The position numbers and the translations under genes were made by a program. Of a stretch of 64,000 nucleotides of DNA, positions 37,530 to 50,769 are shown piece after piece. The DNA is taken from positions 17,632,018-17,696,017 of the forward strand of contig NC_088301.1 in NCBI RefSeq assembly GCF_032854445.1. Direction: 5' to 3'. Under the pieces are notes generated by a model. It made no database searches and was not told the origin of the DNA. It saw only the letters and a program-made list of their open reading frames with translations. Numbering within the stretch: position 1 is the first letter of the stretch; every line of letters starts with the position of its first letter. The stretch comes from Liolophura sinensis. Its lineage: Eukaryota > Mollusca > Polyplacophora > Chitonida > Chitonidae.

Positions 37530-40500
37530 ATACGGAACGGTTCTAAATCGTTTTAAGTATGTTTTCTGTAACAGCACTGCGGCGTTAAATGTTATAGACA
37601 ATCGAGAAGCGTGCCTAGCTATTAATGCTCATGGTCAAACTATGAACACGGAAATAATTACAGCGTGTGCCCATTTAGACAACTCATTTACAAAGGTTTA
37701 GTCGGCGTTAGCGAACAAATCACCGCCGGACAGCTTAACCAGTGAAATGTCTTTTTATCCTATAATAAGAACCCAAATTCGTTTAGGTACAAACTCTTAC
37801 CGAGCACAATAACTAACGTATAATTAGGAGAAAAACAACGTTGAGAACGAATGGTATTGACTAAAACGCTAGTGCGCTGTCACGTTTACAGACGAAATGC
37901 ATGCTCTTTTCAATGGTATTTGATTGATATTTAAATGTTCTTCTCCTTTAAAAGAAAATTTAGCATTACAGTTGTTTAAGTGTTTGTTAAGAATACCCCT
38001 GAGGCGTTAATCGTCTTATGCAGCACTAGCTTTAATGTACATTTACTATACTAACAGACACTTTGAAAATAAATGTAGATTAATATAGTGCATAGTGCTG
38101 GTAGGTCTAATACAAAAAATAATTCACTTACCTTGGTAAAAAAATGGTGTCTGGATGAGCTGTATAAAATTAAAAGAAAAGGCTTAATGTGCATGTTTGA
38201 AAAAAAGAGCTTTAACTGGTACGCTATAAGTCGAGGAATTGTTTTTGCAGGCATTAATTTAAGTACTTATAAGAAAGATACAGTCGGCGGTGAATAATGT
38301 CGAAATATGTTCGGGTAGGTCCGCAACCTATAGATTTTAAATAAAACAAGTGGTTTTCAAAAAGCAAAATTAACTTATAAACTGTTGCAGATTGATGCAT
38401 GGTCTGTAAATTCCAACCTTGCCATATCCCCTTTGTAGATCTTGCTGCGTGTTGGACGGGCAATGTGCGAGATTAATTAAATACTACAAAGCGATATATT
38501 AACTCTTGCAACGGTGTGAGTTACTTTGAGCGCGGCGTTGGTCATAGGTAGTTAAGGTCATCAGAGCGTATGGAAAAGGTATGGAGATTCCTTTTCTTAA
38601 GCACAGATTTTCTATTAAACACGATATGACATTAGAGATAGTTACCACAAATGGATTTGCAGTGTAGATGAAATTACACACAATCCTGGATAATCATGCC
38701 ACAAATTGGGAGGTTGAATATTGTCTTTTGACAAACTACAGTTCACTTTTGTATACTGGATACTGATGTAGACTCTCGGTAGCAAGACTGGACAACTTAA
38801 CTGAGACATATGCTTGTCTCTAACATTAATCAGTGTGTAAATTTAGACCGACTGTGCAATCTCATGTCCCACAAATTAAGAACTGTCCAGAAAAAAAGCA
38901 AAAGAAATTTATTGAACTCTTAGGCGACTATATAAGCCATGTTTAGGTGACTGTGGTCAGAGTCTAGGTGATTGATACATGTCCAGCCTGTTCAGACGTG
39001 CAATAAAATACTCACACATACGTAAATATGTATTTACAGAAGATCCTGTCTACCTATATACCCAACTCGACATAATCTATAAAACTAGACTCAGCAAACT
39101 ACAGTGAGGATTTCGTTGCATACAGTTTACACTTCATTAAAGCAGCAAGACGTTTCCCCTTCAGCTAACCGCAAAGAACCGTAGACTAAGCATAGTTATA
39201 GGCATTTAACATTACGTAGGCTTGCAGTGAAAGCCCGATCCGACTTTATTCTGTGGAAATATAAAAGCGTCTATAAGCTTAACCAAAGATTAATTAAATT
39301 GGAAAATTTAATTACAGCACATGACTAATAGCGCTGTGACATTGATCCTTTCGGTGGAAAAGCAAAAAAGACCTTGGGCCTTGGAAGCAGAAACTTTGGA
39401 AACGTGACGGTCGGTTGTTTTTAGAGGGTAAAGCTGTCAGCCCTAGCACCACATTTATTGTTTGATCACCTGTATTTTGAATGTATAAGAATGACTAAGA
39501 CGCAATTAAGAGTATTCTTGAATAAATTTCCAATACAGATAAGACACAATCGCCTTGACTTGTTTTCAGAGTTGTTGTAACAGTTGAGACAAATCCATTG
39601 AGCGTTTAATACATAGACACTTTCTACACTGGCGAATCATGACTTGCACAAGTGTTGCTATTAAAAACATTTTCAATGGAAACATGCATATTCCGGTTAC
39701 ATAAAGGGACGTCGAGCATATCAATACGGTCGAAAATATGTAATTTTTCGGTATAGCTCTTATAAAGCTGTAAGCACAAGTGTATATGCCTTAACAAGGT
39801 TAACACTTCCAAACAGATCAATACACAAACATGGTATATTGATGAAACTTACAGGAATCTCGCTGGCTGAGTCAAAACACTGAGATCCGGCTACTCTAAC
39901 TTCTTGATTTTTGCATACTCACATTTGGGCATACCCACCAAACCGATATAGAGCAGTAGATATACAATATTAGTGATGAATAAAAAGACGTAAACAATGC
40001 CCAACATGACAACACATGTCACCGCATTAAGACGCACAAGCGGGACTCGGGTATGACATACTGAGGCCTCTCTTCTTGTCAGGTGTCTCTACATACTGTG
40101 AATGGCGACACTAACTAATAATCATGGGGTTTAGTATTAAATGTGTGTATGTGTGCGCATATGCGTGCAAGTGGATGTGCGTGTGCGTGCGCGTGTATGT
40201 GCGTGTGTGTGTGTTTGTATATAAACAATTCAGTGTATTGACTGTATATACATCACAGGCATGATGTGCGAGAGTAAGCAGTAAGGTGAACTCTTAGAAA
40301 CTACACGCGTTTACTTCAAAATGTGTATGGACAACATCATTCCAGGCTGTAGATGTTAGGGACGTCTATAATGAGATTTCACCGCTATTAAACAGGATGT
40401 TACAATGGCGTTAATTACTATTCATTGCACTTTTATGTCATTTCTGTACTGATATTGTCTACTTTCAGTCTTTGACCATTTGTCGACCATTTCTAATCTC

Positions 40501-41130
40501 GACTTGTCTCCACGCTATCAATCGAAAGGCATCGGCATTGTCTTGGTGAAATTAGCAGCATTTGACTAGTCAATCAGTAGTATAATTGTTTACCTCTTTT
40601 CGACCATTTAGAGATCTGTGACAAAACGCCATGGACCGTCTACAAGCCTTTGTCCACTAGCTAAATGTTCCCTGTCTCTTTTAAAAGTTTAAGAAACCTG
40701 TCTCTTCTACGTAGCACCAACGGTTCACAAACCACGACAAATAGTTAATCTACATATCTATATGCAGGGAACTGATAAGCGTTGTGTGAAGAAAAGATCA
40801 GGCTGCATGACCTCTAAGTCGCTATACTAGCCTTATGACTGAGGTTTATACCGACACCTAATATGTCTAGTTACATGCTAAAACATCACCAGAACTTTGG
40901 ACGAAGACAGAGGTAGGACCCGACTCATATATGAAACATCTCGATGAAGAAACTTGTAGCTATATCTACTAAGTATCTTCCGCTATCAACAAATTGAAAA
41001 CTGTTTGAGTTTGGCACAAACACAGTTATCTCACTGTGTGTACGCTTATATCTATATCGTGAAACAGCCTATGTACCGGATTCCGTATAATTCACCATAG
41101 AGTCCGACTCTTAAGAACATTCTACTGTTT
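37530..41130. other. Spacer between copies B and C, no gene recognised
   Basis: AT-rich, with scattered short frames and no conserved domains. A degenerate (GT)n/GTGC microsatellite lies at 40145-40218. Confidence 0.5.
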
Positions 41131-41141
41131 ACCAGCGACGT

Positions 41142-42716
41142 GCACTGAAAAAAAACAACTCCGTTAAAAATTAACGGAGTCTACTCCGCTGCTGTTTACT
41201 CCGCTATGTGAATAGTAGTACTCCGCCAAAAACAGTGGACTAACTCCGTTAACACATATCCCATCAACGGAGTTTTTACGCTAAAGGAGTGCACTCCGCT
41301 GAGACATTTTACATCTCGTGTGTTTCGGTCATTTGGGGAACAAAACCCTCTCATGATTGGCTGGATATTCCGCTGCTTGATGAACAATGTTGGGCCACCA
41401 TGTATAAGGTAAGCACATGTATCATATATACTTAAATTAGTTGTTTGCACATGGAACAAATAGTTTAACACAAATTTTGCATTATACTAGGTTATAATAG
41501 GTTTACACTCAGTCCTTAAACAAGCAGTCCACTAAATTAGCTACACAACATGAACTCATCTAATCGTCTGCATTGATATTAACCCTACTGTGTAAATATT
41601 TATAGTGTAAACATCAGAATGAATATTAAGTAATAGATGCAGTTAACCATAGGACCTGTATCTAAGCTACAATGTGCCACACAACACTGGTTAAGATTCA
41701 TAAGCGAGTTGTATTTTTATCTATTAAACCTGTAGCTATTAGTAAAAACAGTGTACTTGATGTGCAATATTTAATCAGTCAACATTAAAGAGACAAGTTA
41801 GAGACCTTCAGCTGAAGCTTATAGGTACACAGAGTAGCATATGGGTTTCCAGCATCCCCTGTTAGCCTTGGAAGCGATTAAAATATCAAGTCACATTTTA
41901 TTGCTTGTCACATGACACCAGTCACACTCGCGCACGTGCAGAACGGGTTTCCCGTGTGGAATCATATCGAAGAGTTTACCGAGTCGCCCGGGAAAAACAA
42001 ATGTCGTGAAATACATATCGTTACGGGTTAGTGCTTACTCTAGGCCGAGAAGGTAAGTCCACGCATCTCCAAAACCCTATTTTAGCCCGATCAGGCGATC
42101 AGAAAACTGTAAAACCTGATTTCTTTTTGTTTGTTTTTTTAGATAATTTAATTATCTTATACATGTAATTTAGTGTGTCTGCAAATTAGGAAACAGGGAC
42201 ATTTTAGTGAAGTACATGTAGTCCTGATGAATTTAAATTAATGACTGGCTGACTGATTGATACTTGACTGATTGTTTCTTAATGAGTTTCTTGATTGATA
42301 TTTTCTGGGTTCATTTATACTGTTTGGGTTATATGTGCACATGGCCCTATAGTTTCGCCATAAGAAAATGCATTTAACAATGGTAGTGGAGTAATACCGT
42401 GAATCAGCGGAGTAATACCGTGAATCAGCGGAGTAATGTTGTGAATTAGTAGAGTACTTCATTACTCCTGACAGGGGAGTTGACTGTTATTTGCTGTATG
42501 ACAGTGCAAACTCCTGTAACCATGGGAACGGAGTAATACCATGAATCCGCGAAGAACTACTGTAAATCAGCAGAGTACTCCGCTACTCCTGACAGCGGAG
42601 TCAACTCCGTTTTTTGTTTACTCTGCTAAATTAGCGGAGTACTCCCTCAGACACCATACAACGGAGTACTCCGTTGTTAACTCCGTTGTATTTAACGGAG
42701 GTTTTTTTTTCAGTGT
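41142..42716. mobile_element. Foldback/MITE-like element, 1575 bp, with TIRs and 5-bp TSD
   Basis: Left end GCACTGAAAAAAAACAACTC and right end (read on the other strand) ACACTGAAAAAAAAACCTCC form terminal inverted repeats, each followed by arrays of ACTCCGTTA/CGGAGTACTCC motifs facing inward. GACGT is directly repeated at 41137-41141 and 42717-42721. The middle (about 41310-42380) is unrelated to the ends and has no transposase. A 21-bp GGAGTAATACCGTGAATCAGC repeat lies near 42388-42450. Confidence 0.82.
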
Positions 42717-42721
42717 GACGT

Positions 42722-43270
42722 CACTTCATGTCGATTTGCCATTCGAAAGAATATTGGTTCAAGTAAATAATTAATGGTAAAACTACGGCTGAATTAGCTG
42801 AATCATCAGCACACGCATTGTTCGCAAAGATCGCACCTTGGGTATTTTACAATGAAGGCCTTATCCTTGCTTAGTGCAAAACAACCTTGTTTACCTTGAA
42901 ATTTCACAATGGTTTAAAAATATGAGATTAAATGCGTCACTTATAAGTTAGATCACCTTATACAACACGCTCTCATCTAAAGGTCCCCATAATGTTGTAA
43001 GTCCATGTACATTTAACACTTTCATTCAGCATATCATCATGCATGTGGGAAAAGTTGGAAATACTACGCCCAAATAAACATACCAGTATTATAGAATGAA
43101 ATTATAACCGATCTGTCTGCCTCTACTCTTTTTGTTTACTTTTAAAATACATTGCCTATAGTACAGTATAAAGTAGGTAGAAACAATATGCCGATTTTTT
43201 TTCTGTCGGAGCGAACGTTTGTTTTAATGGAGAAAAGTATCAGGTTACAGATGTGTTTAGGCCCATAAGG
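42722..43270. other. No recognisable feature
   Basis: Spacer sequence between the foldback element and the recombinase relic. Confidence 0.4.
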
Positions 43271-43278
43271 ACTTTTGA

Positions 43279-43847
43279 ATGCTACGGAATATGACATATT
43301 CTATTACCTGCGAGTCTTTCTTTCAGCGGCCTCTCCTAAACGCCCCAGTTGACCACAAACCTTGGTATGGCAATCCACCAATGGGTAACAAAACGATCGG
43401 ATCCATGATGTCTGATATTTCCCGTGATGCAAAAACGCCGTTACACGAATCACTGCGTCCGGCTTTCGACATCCACAGTTCTTGCTGATGCCGGATTTTC
43501 TGTTATGGACGTTATGTCTGTGACAGGCCACCACACTAAATCCAGTGTATGTCACCAAACCGTCCGTTTCAAAATGTCGTGAAATCAACAATGTCCTGCA
43601 GGCTTCAAGTGTGTTATCAGAAAATGCTGAAAGTGAAAATGCCGTTGAGAATACTCCCATGTCAGTCACGCCACTCCCAGTGCAAATGCCCGATGCTGTC
43701 GACTGTAATGTTACACGCTACAGTAGCAAAACGATCCAAATGGCAAAATCCCAGTTTTCAGTTACGTCTCAAAGTTTTGGAAGGTTGTTCAACAATGCAA
43801 AAATAAATAATAGCACAGTTCACATCAACTTCACATCCTCAGGATAG
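43279..43847 (+). pseudogene. Crypton-like tyrosine recombinase (DUF3504-type) relic
   Basis: Begins KPWYGNPPMGNKTIGSMMSD in the first frame; a frameshift near 43437 leads to YTNHCVRLSTSTVLADAGFS and MDVMSVTGHHTKSSV; another near 43545 leads to YVTKPSVSKCREINNVLQ and a C-terminal linker ending at 43847. The catalytic pattern H..R, GH and Y of Crypton-derived recombinases (as in KIAA1958/ZMYM-type domains) is visible, but across three frames, so no intact protein is made. It could alternatively be a relic of a domesticated host gene. Confidence 0.72.
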
Positions 43848-44332
43848 TGGACTGGCTGCAGATCCTTTTTAACTCCCAATGCTTGTTTGGTGTTTATCCG
43901 TTTAACTTATTTTCACAGCGTTCAGTCCGTTTGCTCATGTTTTCCCTCCGCAAACGCTATTGCCTGACTGCCGCGAATATATTGGCGTTGACCCAGATAT
44001 TCAAAATCGGTACATCACGTGACTAATATGCATGGGTGTGACGCGTATATTGTACATAACAATTCTGGTACGACGTACTGAGTGAAACATGTGCACGTGT
44101 CTGGTTTAATGTACATATAACTTGCGTCATTATAAATTAAAATTATGATAGCCATCCATTGTATTTTACAATACTATCAACGCAAATCATATTTATTCTC
44201 ATGATAACTTGAACATATCGATTATAATATATTTATTTGCTTACTTATGATAAACATAAACACATATCTATGATGCTGTTATTGTTTTATTATATATCAA
44301 CGTATGTTGTGAAATTAACATTTACTTGAAAA
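43848..44332. other. No recognisable feature
   Basis: AT-rich spacer. Confidence 0.4.
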
Positions 44333-44341
44333 TGTGAACTG

Positions 44342-44568
44342 GTGGCCTCCGTGGCTCAGTCGGATAGCGCGCTAGCGCAGCGTAATGACCCAGGAGTCTC
44401 TCACCAATGCGGTCGCTATGAGTTCAACTCCAGCTCATGCTGGCTTCCTATCCGGCCGTACGTGGCCCCGGTTTTTTTCCCACCATTATGCTGGCCGCCG
44501 TCGTAAGAGTGAAATATTCTTGAGTACGGCATAAAACTAAATTTAACCAATTAAATAAATAAATAAAT
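44342..44568 (+). mobile_element. SINE family I, best-preserved head, with TSD
   Basis: GTGGCCTCCGTGGCTCAGTC includes a canonical A box (TGGCTCAGTCGG); GAGTTCAACTCC fits the B box. A short deletion in the middle (after CCGTACGTGG) removes the usual GGTCTGCCAGCAACC region. Core and terminal block are present with (AAAT)n. Direct repeats TGTGAACTG at 44333-44341 and 44569-44577. Confidence 0.92.
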
Positions 44569-44579
44569 TGTGAACTGAT

Positions 44580-45479
<900 letters not shown>

Positions 45480-45669
45480 CCTTCAGTGAGAAAAGTGTTA
45501 TTTCGCATAGTTTATGGATATCACTTTTGTTTTTACATTTTTTAGATTTTACACCCGGTCGCCATGACGTTGAAAAAGAAATATTATTTTGTTTGAAGAT
45601 GTTCCAATCTGATCTCAGCGGTATGACGTCATAATACATGTACAGTAAAACTACGCAACAGTGTTTCAG

Positions 45670-45825
45670 GTGGCGCCCGACTTACCGGCTTTATTCTGTC
45701 TGTGGGTAACTCCTCCCAGAATTACACAGTTTGTTACCAGGACAACACTACAGACCCAGAAGGGTCCGTGAGAATTATGATAACTAATTTCTGGTCCCTT
45801 ACCTTGTATGAAGTACAGATTTTCG
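45670..45825 (+). pseudogene. Copy C lectin C-terminal half, shortened
   Basis: TTTCAG acceptor and GTAAGT donor; [20 protein letters not shown] then CYQDNTTD and SLTLYEVQIFG. It is 48 bases shorter than the 204-base copy B exon, in frame, losing the NGVCNVSG cysteine. The SLCEV cysteine is Tyr. Both losses remove partners of conserved disulfides, so the fold would be unstable even if expressed. Confidence 0.85.
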
Positions 45826-45829
45826 GTAA

Positions 45830-46599
45830 GTAAGATCATGAGTTACACCATCTACATGGATAATAGTTCATGCAGACAGATCAAACGACTAGCAGCAGGA
45901 CCTTGACCTAATTCTGTTGACGTCAAAAGACAGGCACAACATTAAAACAGAAACTGATACACTGTCACTCTGTAGAGGTTACGCTACAATCCATACACCT
46001 GGCGTAACAATGGTTCGTGGTCCTACTTCGCACTAGCGCCACCTCATGGGATTAAAAGATATTCCAGCTCCCATTGTATTGGGAACTTTTCCATATATGT
46101 GACATGTGATAAATAGCAAATGAAACAAAGAAACACACATAAAATAAGCTGGATCGCACGTGACATAATTATAACGTAAATAAACAAAGAACTTCTATTG
46201 CAAATGGCGGGAGTGAAGCGCTACTATGTAACATCTGATATGCGTAATACGTCATTGGAATACCGTTCAGTTTGTTACTGTTTCATTATGTTCCTGTCTG
46301 TTGCCAGTTTTTCTGGGACAAAAATAACCATGGTGTCATTGCTGCAATTCTAAGCGGTGTCATGTCCAAATTAGAGTTTTACGTGTATCACACATAACGG
46401 GACACTGGAGCAGTAGATCCAGGGTCAGTCCTGCGTGAAGTCATACCTAAGCCCTTAAAAAAGGAAGTTCTAACTTCCTCGCTTGAGGTTGAGCATGAAG
46501 GGGATACAGCAACTACTGGTTGACTATAAACAGTACAATGGCTCGGCATCTCAGTGAAGCAGCACTATATAAAAGAGCTGTTGTAATCCTTCCTGCAAG

Positions 46600-46600
<1 letters not shown>
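45830..46600. other. Copy C intron
   Basis: No gene or named repeat recognised. Confidence 0.4.
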
Positions 46601-46840
<240 letters not shown>

Positions 46841-47055
46841 ACAGAGATACATTACTGAAATTTAAAACGTAAGGTTTTCTAATTATCATATTATCATCGC
46901 TGTGATGCTTCGGCGAAATACTTTCCTGAGAATCGTTTCTTTTTCAATGTATTTGGTGATTATTTTCTTTATTACCCTAGATATGTGTCGCCGTTATACC
47001 ACAAAATGTCTATGTGTAGACCCATTGTGAAAGTTGTTGATTGTGTATATATCAG

Positions 47056-47205
47056 TATGTATCCCCGGGACGTATGGACCAGGCTGTGAGAAGAGATGTG
47101 GGAAATGTATTGAGGGACCGTCTGTATGTAACACAACATCCGGGCAATGTCCACAGAGAACACCCAGGTGCATGTCGGGATATTCTCGTCTGAGATGTGA
47201 TAAAA
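47056..47205 (+). pseudogene. Copy C EGF-like exon, intact by itself
   Basis: TATCAG acceptor, GTAAGC donor, 150 bases, phase 1, all eight cysteines: CIPGTYGPGCEKRCGKCIEG, PSVCNTTSGQCPQRTPRC and MSGYSRLRCDK. Closest to copy B exon 5. Listed as part of a pseudogene because of the damage elsewhere in copy C. Confidence 0.82.
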
Positions 47206-47690
47206 GTAAGCTTTATGCAAAAAATACAGTCGAGTACAATCTCAAAACTACAGGTGGAACAAGGGGCAGATGTTTTGGCTTAGTTTGTTACAGACCTTTG
47301 CTAATTTGGAATCAAAACTGTTCATGTATACATATAAATACCTGTACAAAACATTGTATATAGATTCCTATAGAAAGTACATTTACGCCCCATCCAAGGA
47401 CCTGCCTGGAATTAGGATATGGTTTTTCGCTTTGGAGTTGTAACTTTACTATTTGGAAACCCGGCGACACGTGGAATTTGCCTATAGGACAACAATTGGA
47501 ACTCCTGTTTTACTGTCATACTTTGTTGTCGTACAACACAAGGAAGTACTCTCTAAAACCACGGTGTAAACATATTGCACAATAGCATGTGTGTCAGTGG
47601 TACGTAGTTTACGTAACAGTGAAAATTACACAAGTTCTGTACTGGTAGTACGGTACCCATAATTATGTGGAAGTGCTGTTAGCAAATATA

Positions 47691-48250
47691 TCGGGTGGGC
47701 TCCTAAATCCTTTGTTCAAAACCTTTCAAACTTGAGACATTCAAATGGCATGATTTTGTTAATATACTGACAAGGTCAAAGCTTGAGTAGTCTATACACA
47801 GGGATAAAATGAAATCATAGCCTCAAAAACGCACGTTCCGGTCACCCACAATGCATAACCTGTCAGGTTTCATGAGGGTCGAACGGATAAATTGACTGAG
47901 GATGAACTAAATGCACGCATCGAGGACTGCTGGAAAAAATTACTCTTAAGGAGATTGAGGACACAATAAGTTCATGGAAGAAACATTTACGCGCCGTCTA
48001 GCGAGAAGATGGAGGACTATTTGATCACCTTTACAAGTAAAACAAGGTAGGACATCCGTTTGAAATGGCCGGAACATGCGTTTTTGACTGTGTTTTCATT
48101 GTGGTCCCATGATCATAAATCTTAAAGGAAGAAATTGAAATTTGGTCTGTGTACTTAGAACATAAAGGTTTTTTAGTGTGCAAAAAATTTGGAAGCTGAC
48201 GTCGGAAATACTGAGCGCCAAAGCATGACCCATTTTTTATTCCCACCCGT
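47691..48250 (+). mobile_element. Deleted mariner-type element, 560 bp, with TA duplication
   Basis: Ends TCGGGTGGG and (opposite strand) ACGGGTGGG, each next to TA (47689-47690 and 48251-48252). A transposase C-terminal relic at about 47895-48040 reads EDELNARIEDCWKK, then after a frameshift LKEIEDTISSWKKHLRAV, a stop and REDGGLFDHLYK. This is the tail of an ITm/mariner-group transposase, whose catalytic part has been deleted. The paralogous site in copy B (about 23650-23690) has no such insert. Confidence 0.78.
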
Positions 48251-48317
48251 TACATTATAATTTTTAAAAGATTATCCCTCTGATATCTTAACATAACTTC
48301 TTTTTAACTGTGTAAAA

Positions 48318-48456
48318 GTGTACCAGTGGGATATAAGGACCATATATGATGTGGGGACTGTACTTCAGGACCGACCATCTGTGACACAACATCCGGGCAC
48401 CGTCTGCAGACATCACCCATTTGCAGACCAGGATTCTCATCTCCGACATGTGAAAC
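48318..48456 (+). pseudogene. Copy C EGF-like pseudoexon cut by a retroposon
   Basis: Starts after GTGTAAAAG like copy B exon 6, but the first Cys codon is TAC and deletions in the TATGATGTGGGG region shift the frame. The end PICRPGFSSPTCET is readable in another frame and is interrupted by the LINE at 48457. After the insert, the duplicated target is followed by ACAGATTG, without a GT donor. Confidence 0.8.
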
Positions 48457-49963
48457 TGGGAAATGTTGGGGCGCTGACACTTATAGTTTATTGTTAATGT
48501 ATCGAGCCCTTATTAGTTCACGGTTAGATTATGGATGTAAAGCCTACGATTCTGCCTGTGCTTCAGTTAAAGCTAAGCTTTATAATTTATAGTATTCAAT
48601 GTTAAGCGCTTCGTATTGCATCAGGTACGCTTAAAACAACTCACTTAAATGTACTTCAACATATATGTAATGAATGGCCTCTTTTTGTTCAAAACAGTTT
48701 CGATCACTGCAATTTGGAGTGAATTTGATGGCTTCACATGGAAACTTTGCAACTGACATTTTCAGACCATCCTATTATGATATTCTGTTTGTAGGTATTA
48801 GCAGAAAAAAGTGATCTCTTTAGTGTACGAGCGAACTGTATGTACGACACAATGCAGATCGCCGGCATTCAAATCTGGTACAATTTTATTTCTACGTTTT
48901 CTCCAAGGAAGTTACGTCTACCGAATATTTCACAAGTGTTACACACAGAAGTGGAAAAAGTCAGATAACTCAGAGTTTGTCTCCTTTTTCTCTAGGGAAC
49001 ATATTGCCAGAACACTATCTACAGATTTTAACAGATGCCTCAAAGTGCCCGGATACTGACAAAACCCACTGTGCATTTTGTGTCCCAGAAATTCACCAAA
49101 GTAAGGGGTTTAGACTTCCGGATGTAGTATCGGTATTCACTGCTGAATTGATTGGGATTCTGTGTGCGCTGCATTTTTTAGCAGATTTTAAGCCAGCAAA
49201 TGTCATTATCTTCACGGATTCTACGCCAAGGAAAAGCTCTCCAATCATTTTTAAATAATTCATTTACGTACCTGTTTATTTTACCAAGGTGTGGAAATCT
49301 GTTTTAAGTTGTTCCCAGGCCATTCTAGAATTGCAGGTAATAAATGGCCAGACAAGCAAGCGAAACAGGCGCTGCCTCATGTACACATTGCTCAACATGT
49401 GGCTGTGTCTGTTTCAGAAGCAATGTATATATTTAAGCGGAATTTATTTTAATTTGGCAGGAAGACTGGGACACCTCTACCAAGGGGAGATATTTTTATA
49501 ATTTTAATAACAATGTCTAATTCTCCCTTGTTAGTCTTTCTTCCAGGCGAGCAGACATCCGATGCAACAGATTGAGGACCGGGCACATTCAAATGAATTC
49601 TTATTTAAACATATTTTATTTACATGATACGGATGTTTGTGATCATTGCCAGGTTTAGGAAACAATTGTTCCCATGCCCACAATATACTTTCCAGAGACA
49701 TCGCTATTACGCGTGAACTACTCTGTGCTGGCATTTTACACCCCCGCCCAGACAAAGTTGTAAGGCCTAACAAGAAGTCGAGTAGAGTTTTCGAAGTTCA
49801 CTAAGGTTTCTCCTTCCATGTGATAGCAGAAAATTTGAAGTATACTTCATTCTCATCTCAAAGTTATAATGCATTAATGTGAACACTACTTGGTTTGAGC
49901 ACTGATCGTGGCGTCCATCATTCATTAGAATGGAGACGCCATTAAACAAACTTCCTCCGCCAA
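48457..49963 (+). mobile_element. 5'-truncated LINE with RNase H domain, 1.5 kb, 15-bp TSD
   Basis: Perfect direct repeats TCCGACATGTGAAAC at 48442-48456 and 49964-49978. Plus-strand relics: CWGADTYSLLLMYRALISSR and LDYGCKAYDSACASVKAKL (end of reverse transcriptase), then an RNase H domain LPEHYLQILTDASKCPD, CAFCVPEIHQSKGFRLPD, VFTAELIGILCALHF and VIIFTDS, and a terminal RLRTGHIQMNSYL with a DVCDHCQ zinc-knuckle-like motif. The domain order fits I/Nimb/LOA-type LINEs. Stops and frameshifts are present. Confidence 0.87.
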
Positions 49964-49978
49964 TCCGACATGTGAAAC

Positions 49979-50264
49979 AGATTGATTTCAGAATTTGATT
50001 GCTAGTGCATTTTTTTTTTACTATGTGTTACTTTCTAAAACACTTCAACGTGTTATATATAATGCTGGTGTTCTTCATTTCGCAGACATATTAAATCTTC
50101 TCAAACTCATCTTTCAGGTGTGTCATATGGTAATCTTATTTTATAAAATCACAGGTCTTTATCTGTTAAAGTGACAGTCAAATAGTGAACAATTCATATA
50201 AAACTTCTTTATATATTAAAATATGACCTTTACTTCAGACTGGGATGTTTCATATTTTCATCAG
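49979..50264. repeat. Copy C intron paralogous to 23900-24435
   Basis: Follows copy B in order (CTTCAACGTGTTATATATA.TG.TGGTGTTCTTCATTTCGC, TTATCTGTTAAAGTGACAGT, TTACTTCAGACTGGGATGTTTC) but lacks the SINE at 24156. Confidence 0.75.
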
Positions 50265-50406
50265 ATTGTAACCCTGGGACTTACGGATCCGGCTGTGAGA
50301 TGAAATGTGGACATTGCTTTGAATGGGGTTCTTTTTGTGGTCGGTCATTGCCCTGATCGGATACCAAGATGCATGCCGGGATACTCTGGTGTGACATGTG
50401 ACACAG
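50265..50406 (+). pseudogene. Copy C EGF-like pseudoexon with 8-bp deletion
   Basis: ATCAG acceptor and GTCGG donor kept. CNPGTYGSGCEMKCGHCFEW then GSFC, where 8 bases corresponding to GACGTTAC in copy B are missing; the other frame continues VGHCPDRIPRCMPGYS and VTCDTG. Length 142 instead of 150. Confidence 0.85.
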
Positions 50407-50769
50407 GTCGGTTTAATCATTCTCACATCTTTGGGCCCTGGCATACTATACATTTAGTGAATGATAAATTGAACGATAACAGTCTAGAACTTGGACACCG
50501 GGAATGTGATAGTCACAATGTGGTGAGAAGATTTTAGATCCAGGAAACTGTGTTCTCGTCGAGGTGAGAATAATAATAATATTCAAAATTAAAGAGAAAA
50601 GACCAACAATTTTACAGCCTTTTATCAACTTTAGCAATTACAAAAATACAACAAAATACTTTTAAATAGTCTATACTTTTAGTCTACTGGACATACAGGT
50701 TATGGTAAAAGCTAATACTCTTCAAATACTAAATGACAGGATCGCTGGTATCACAAGCATGTAGCCAAC

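Noticed and set aside
44342-44420. Functional tRNA gene
   Set aside because: A and B boxes are present, but the sequence continues into a SINE body and tail with a TSD and lacks a foldable acceptor stem.
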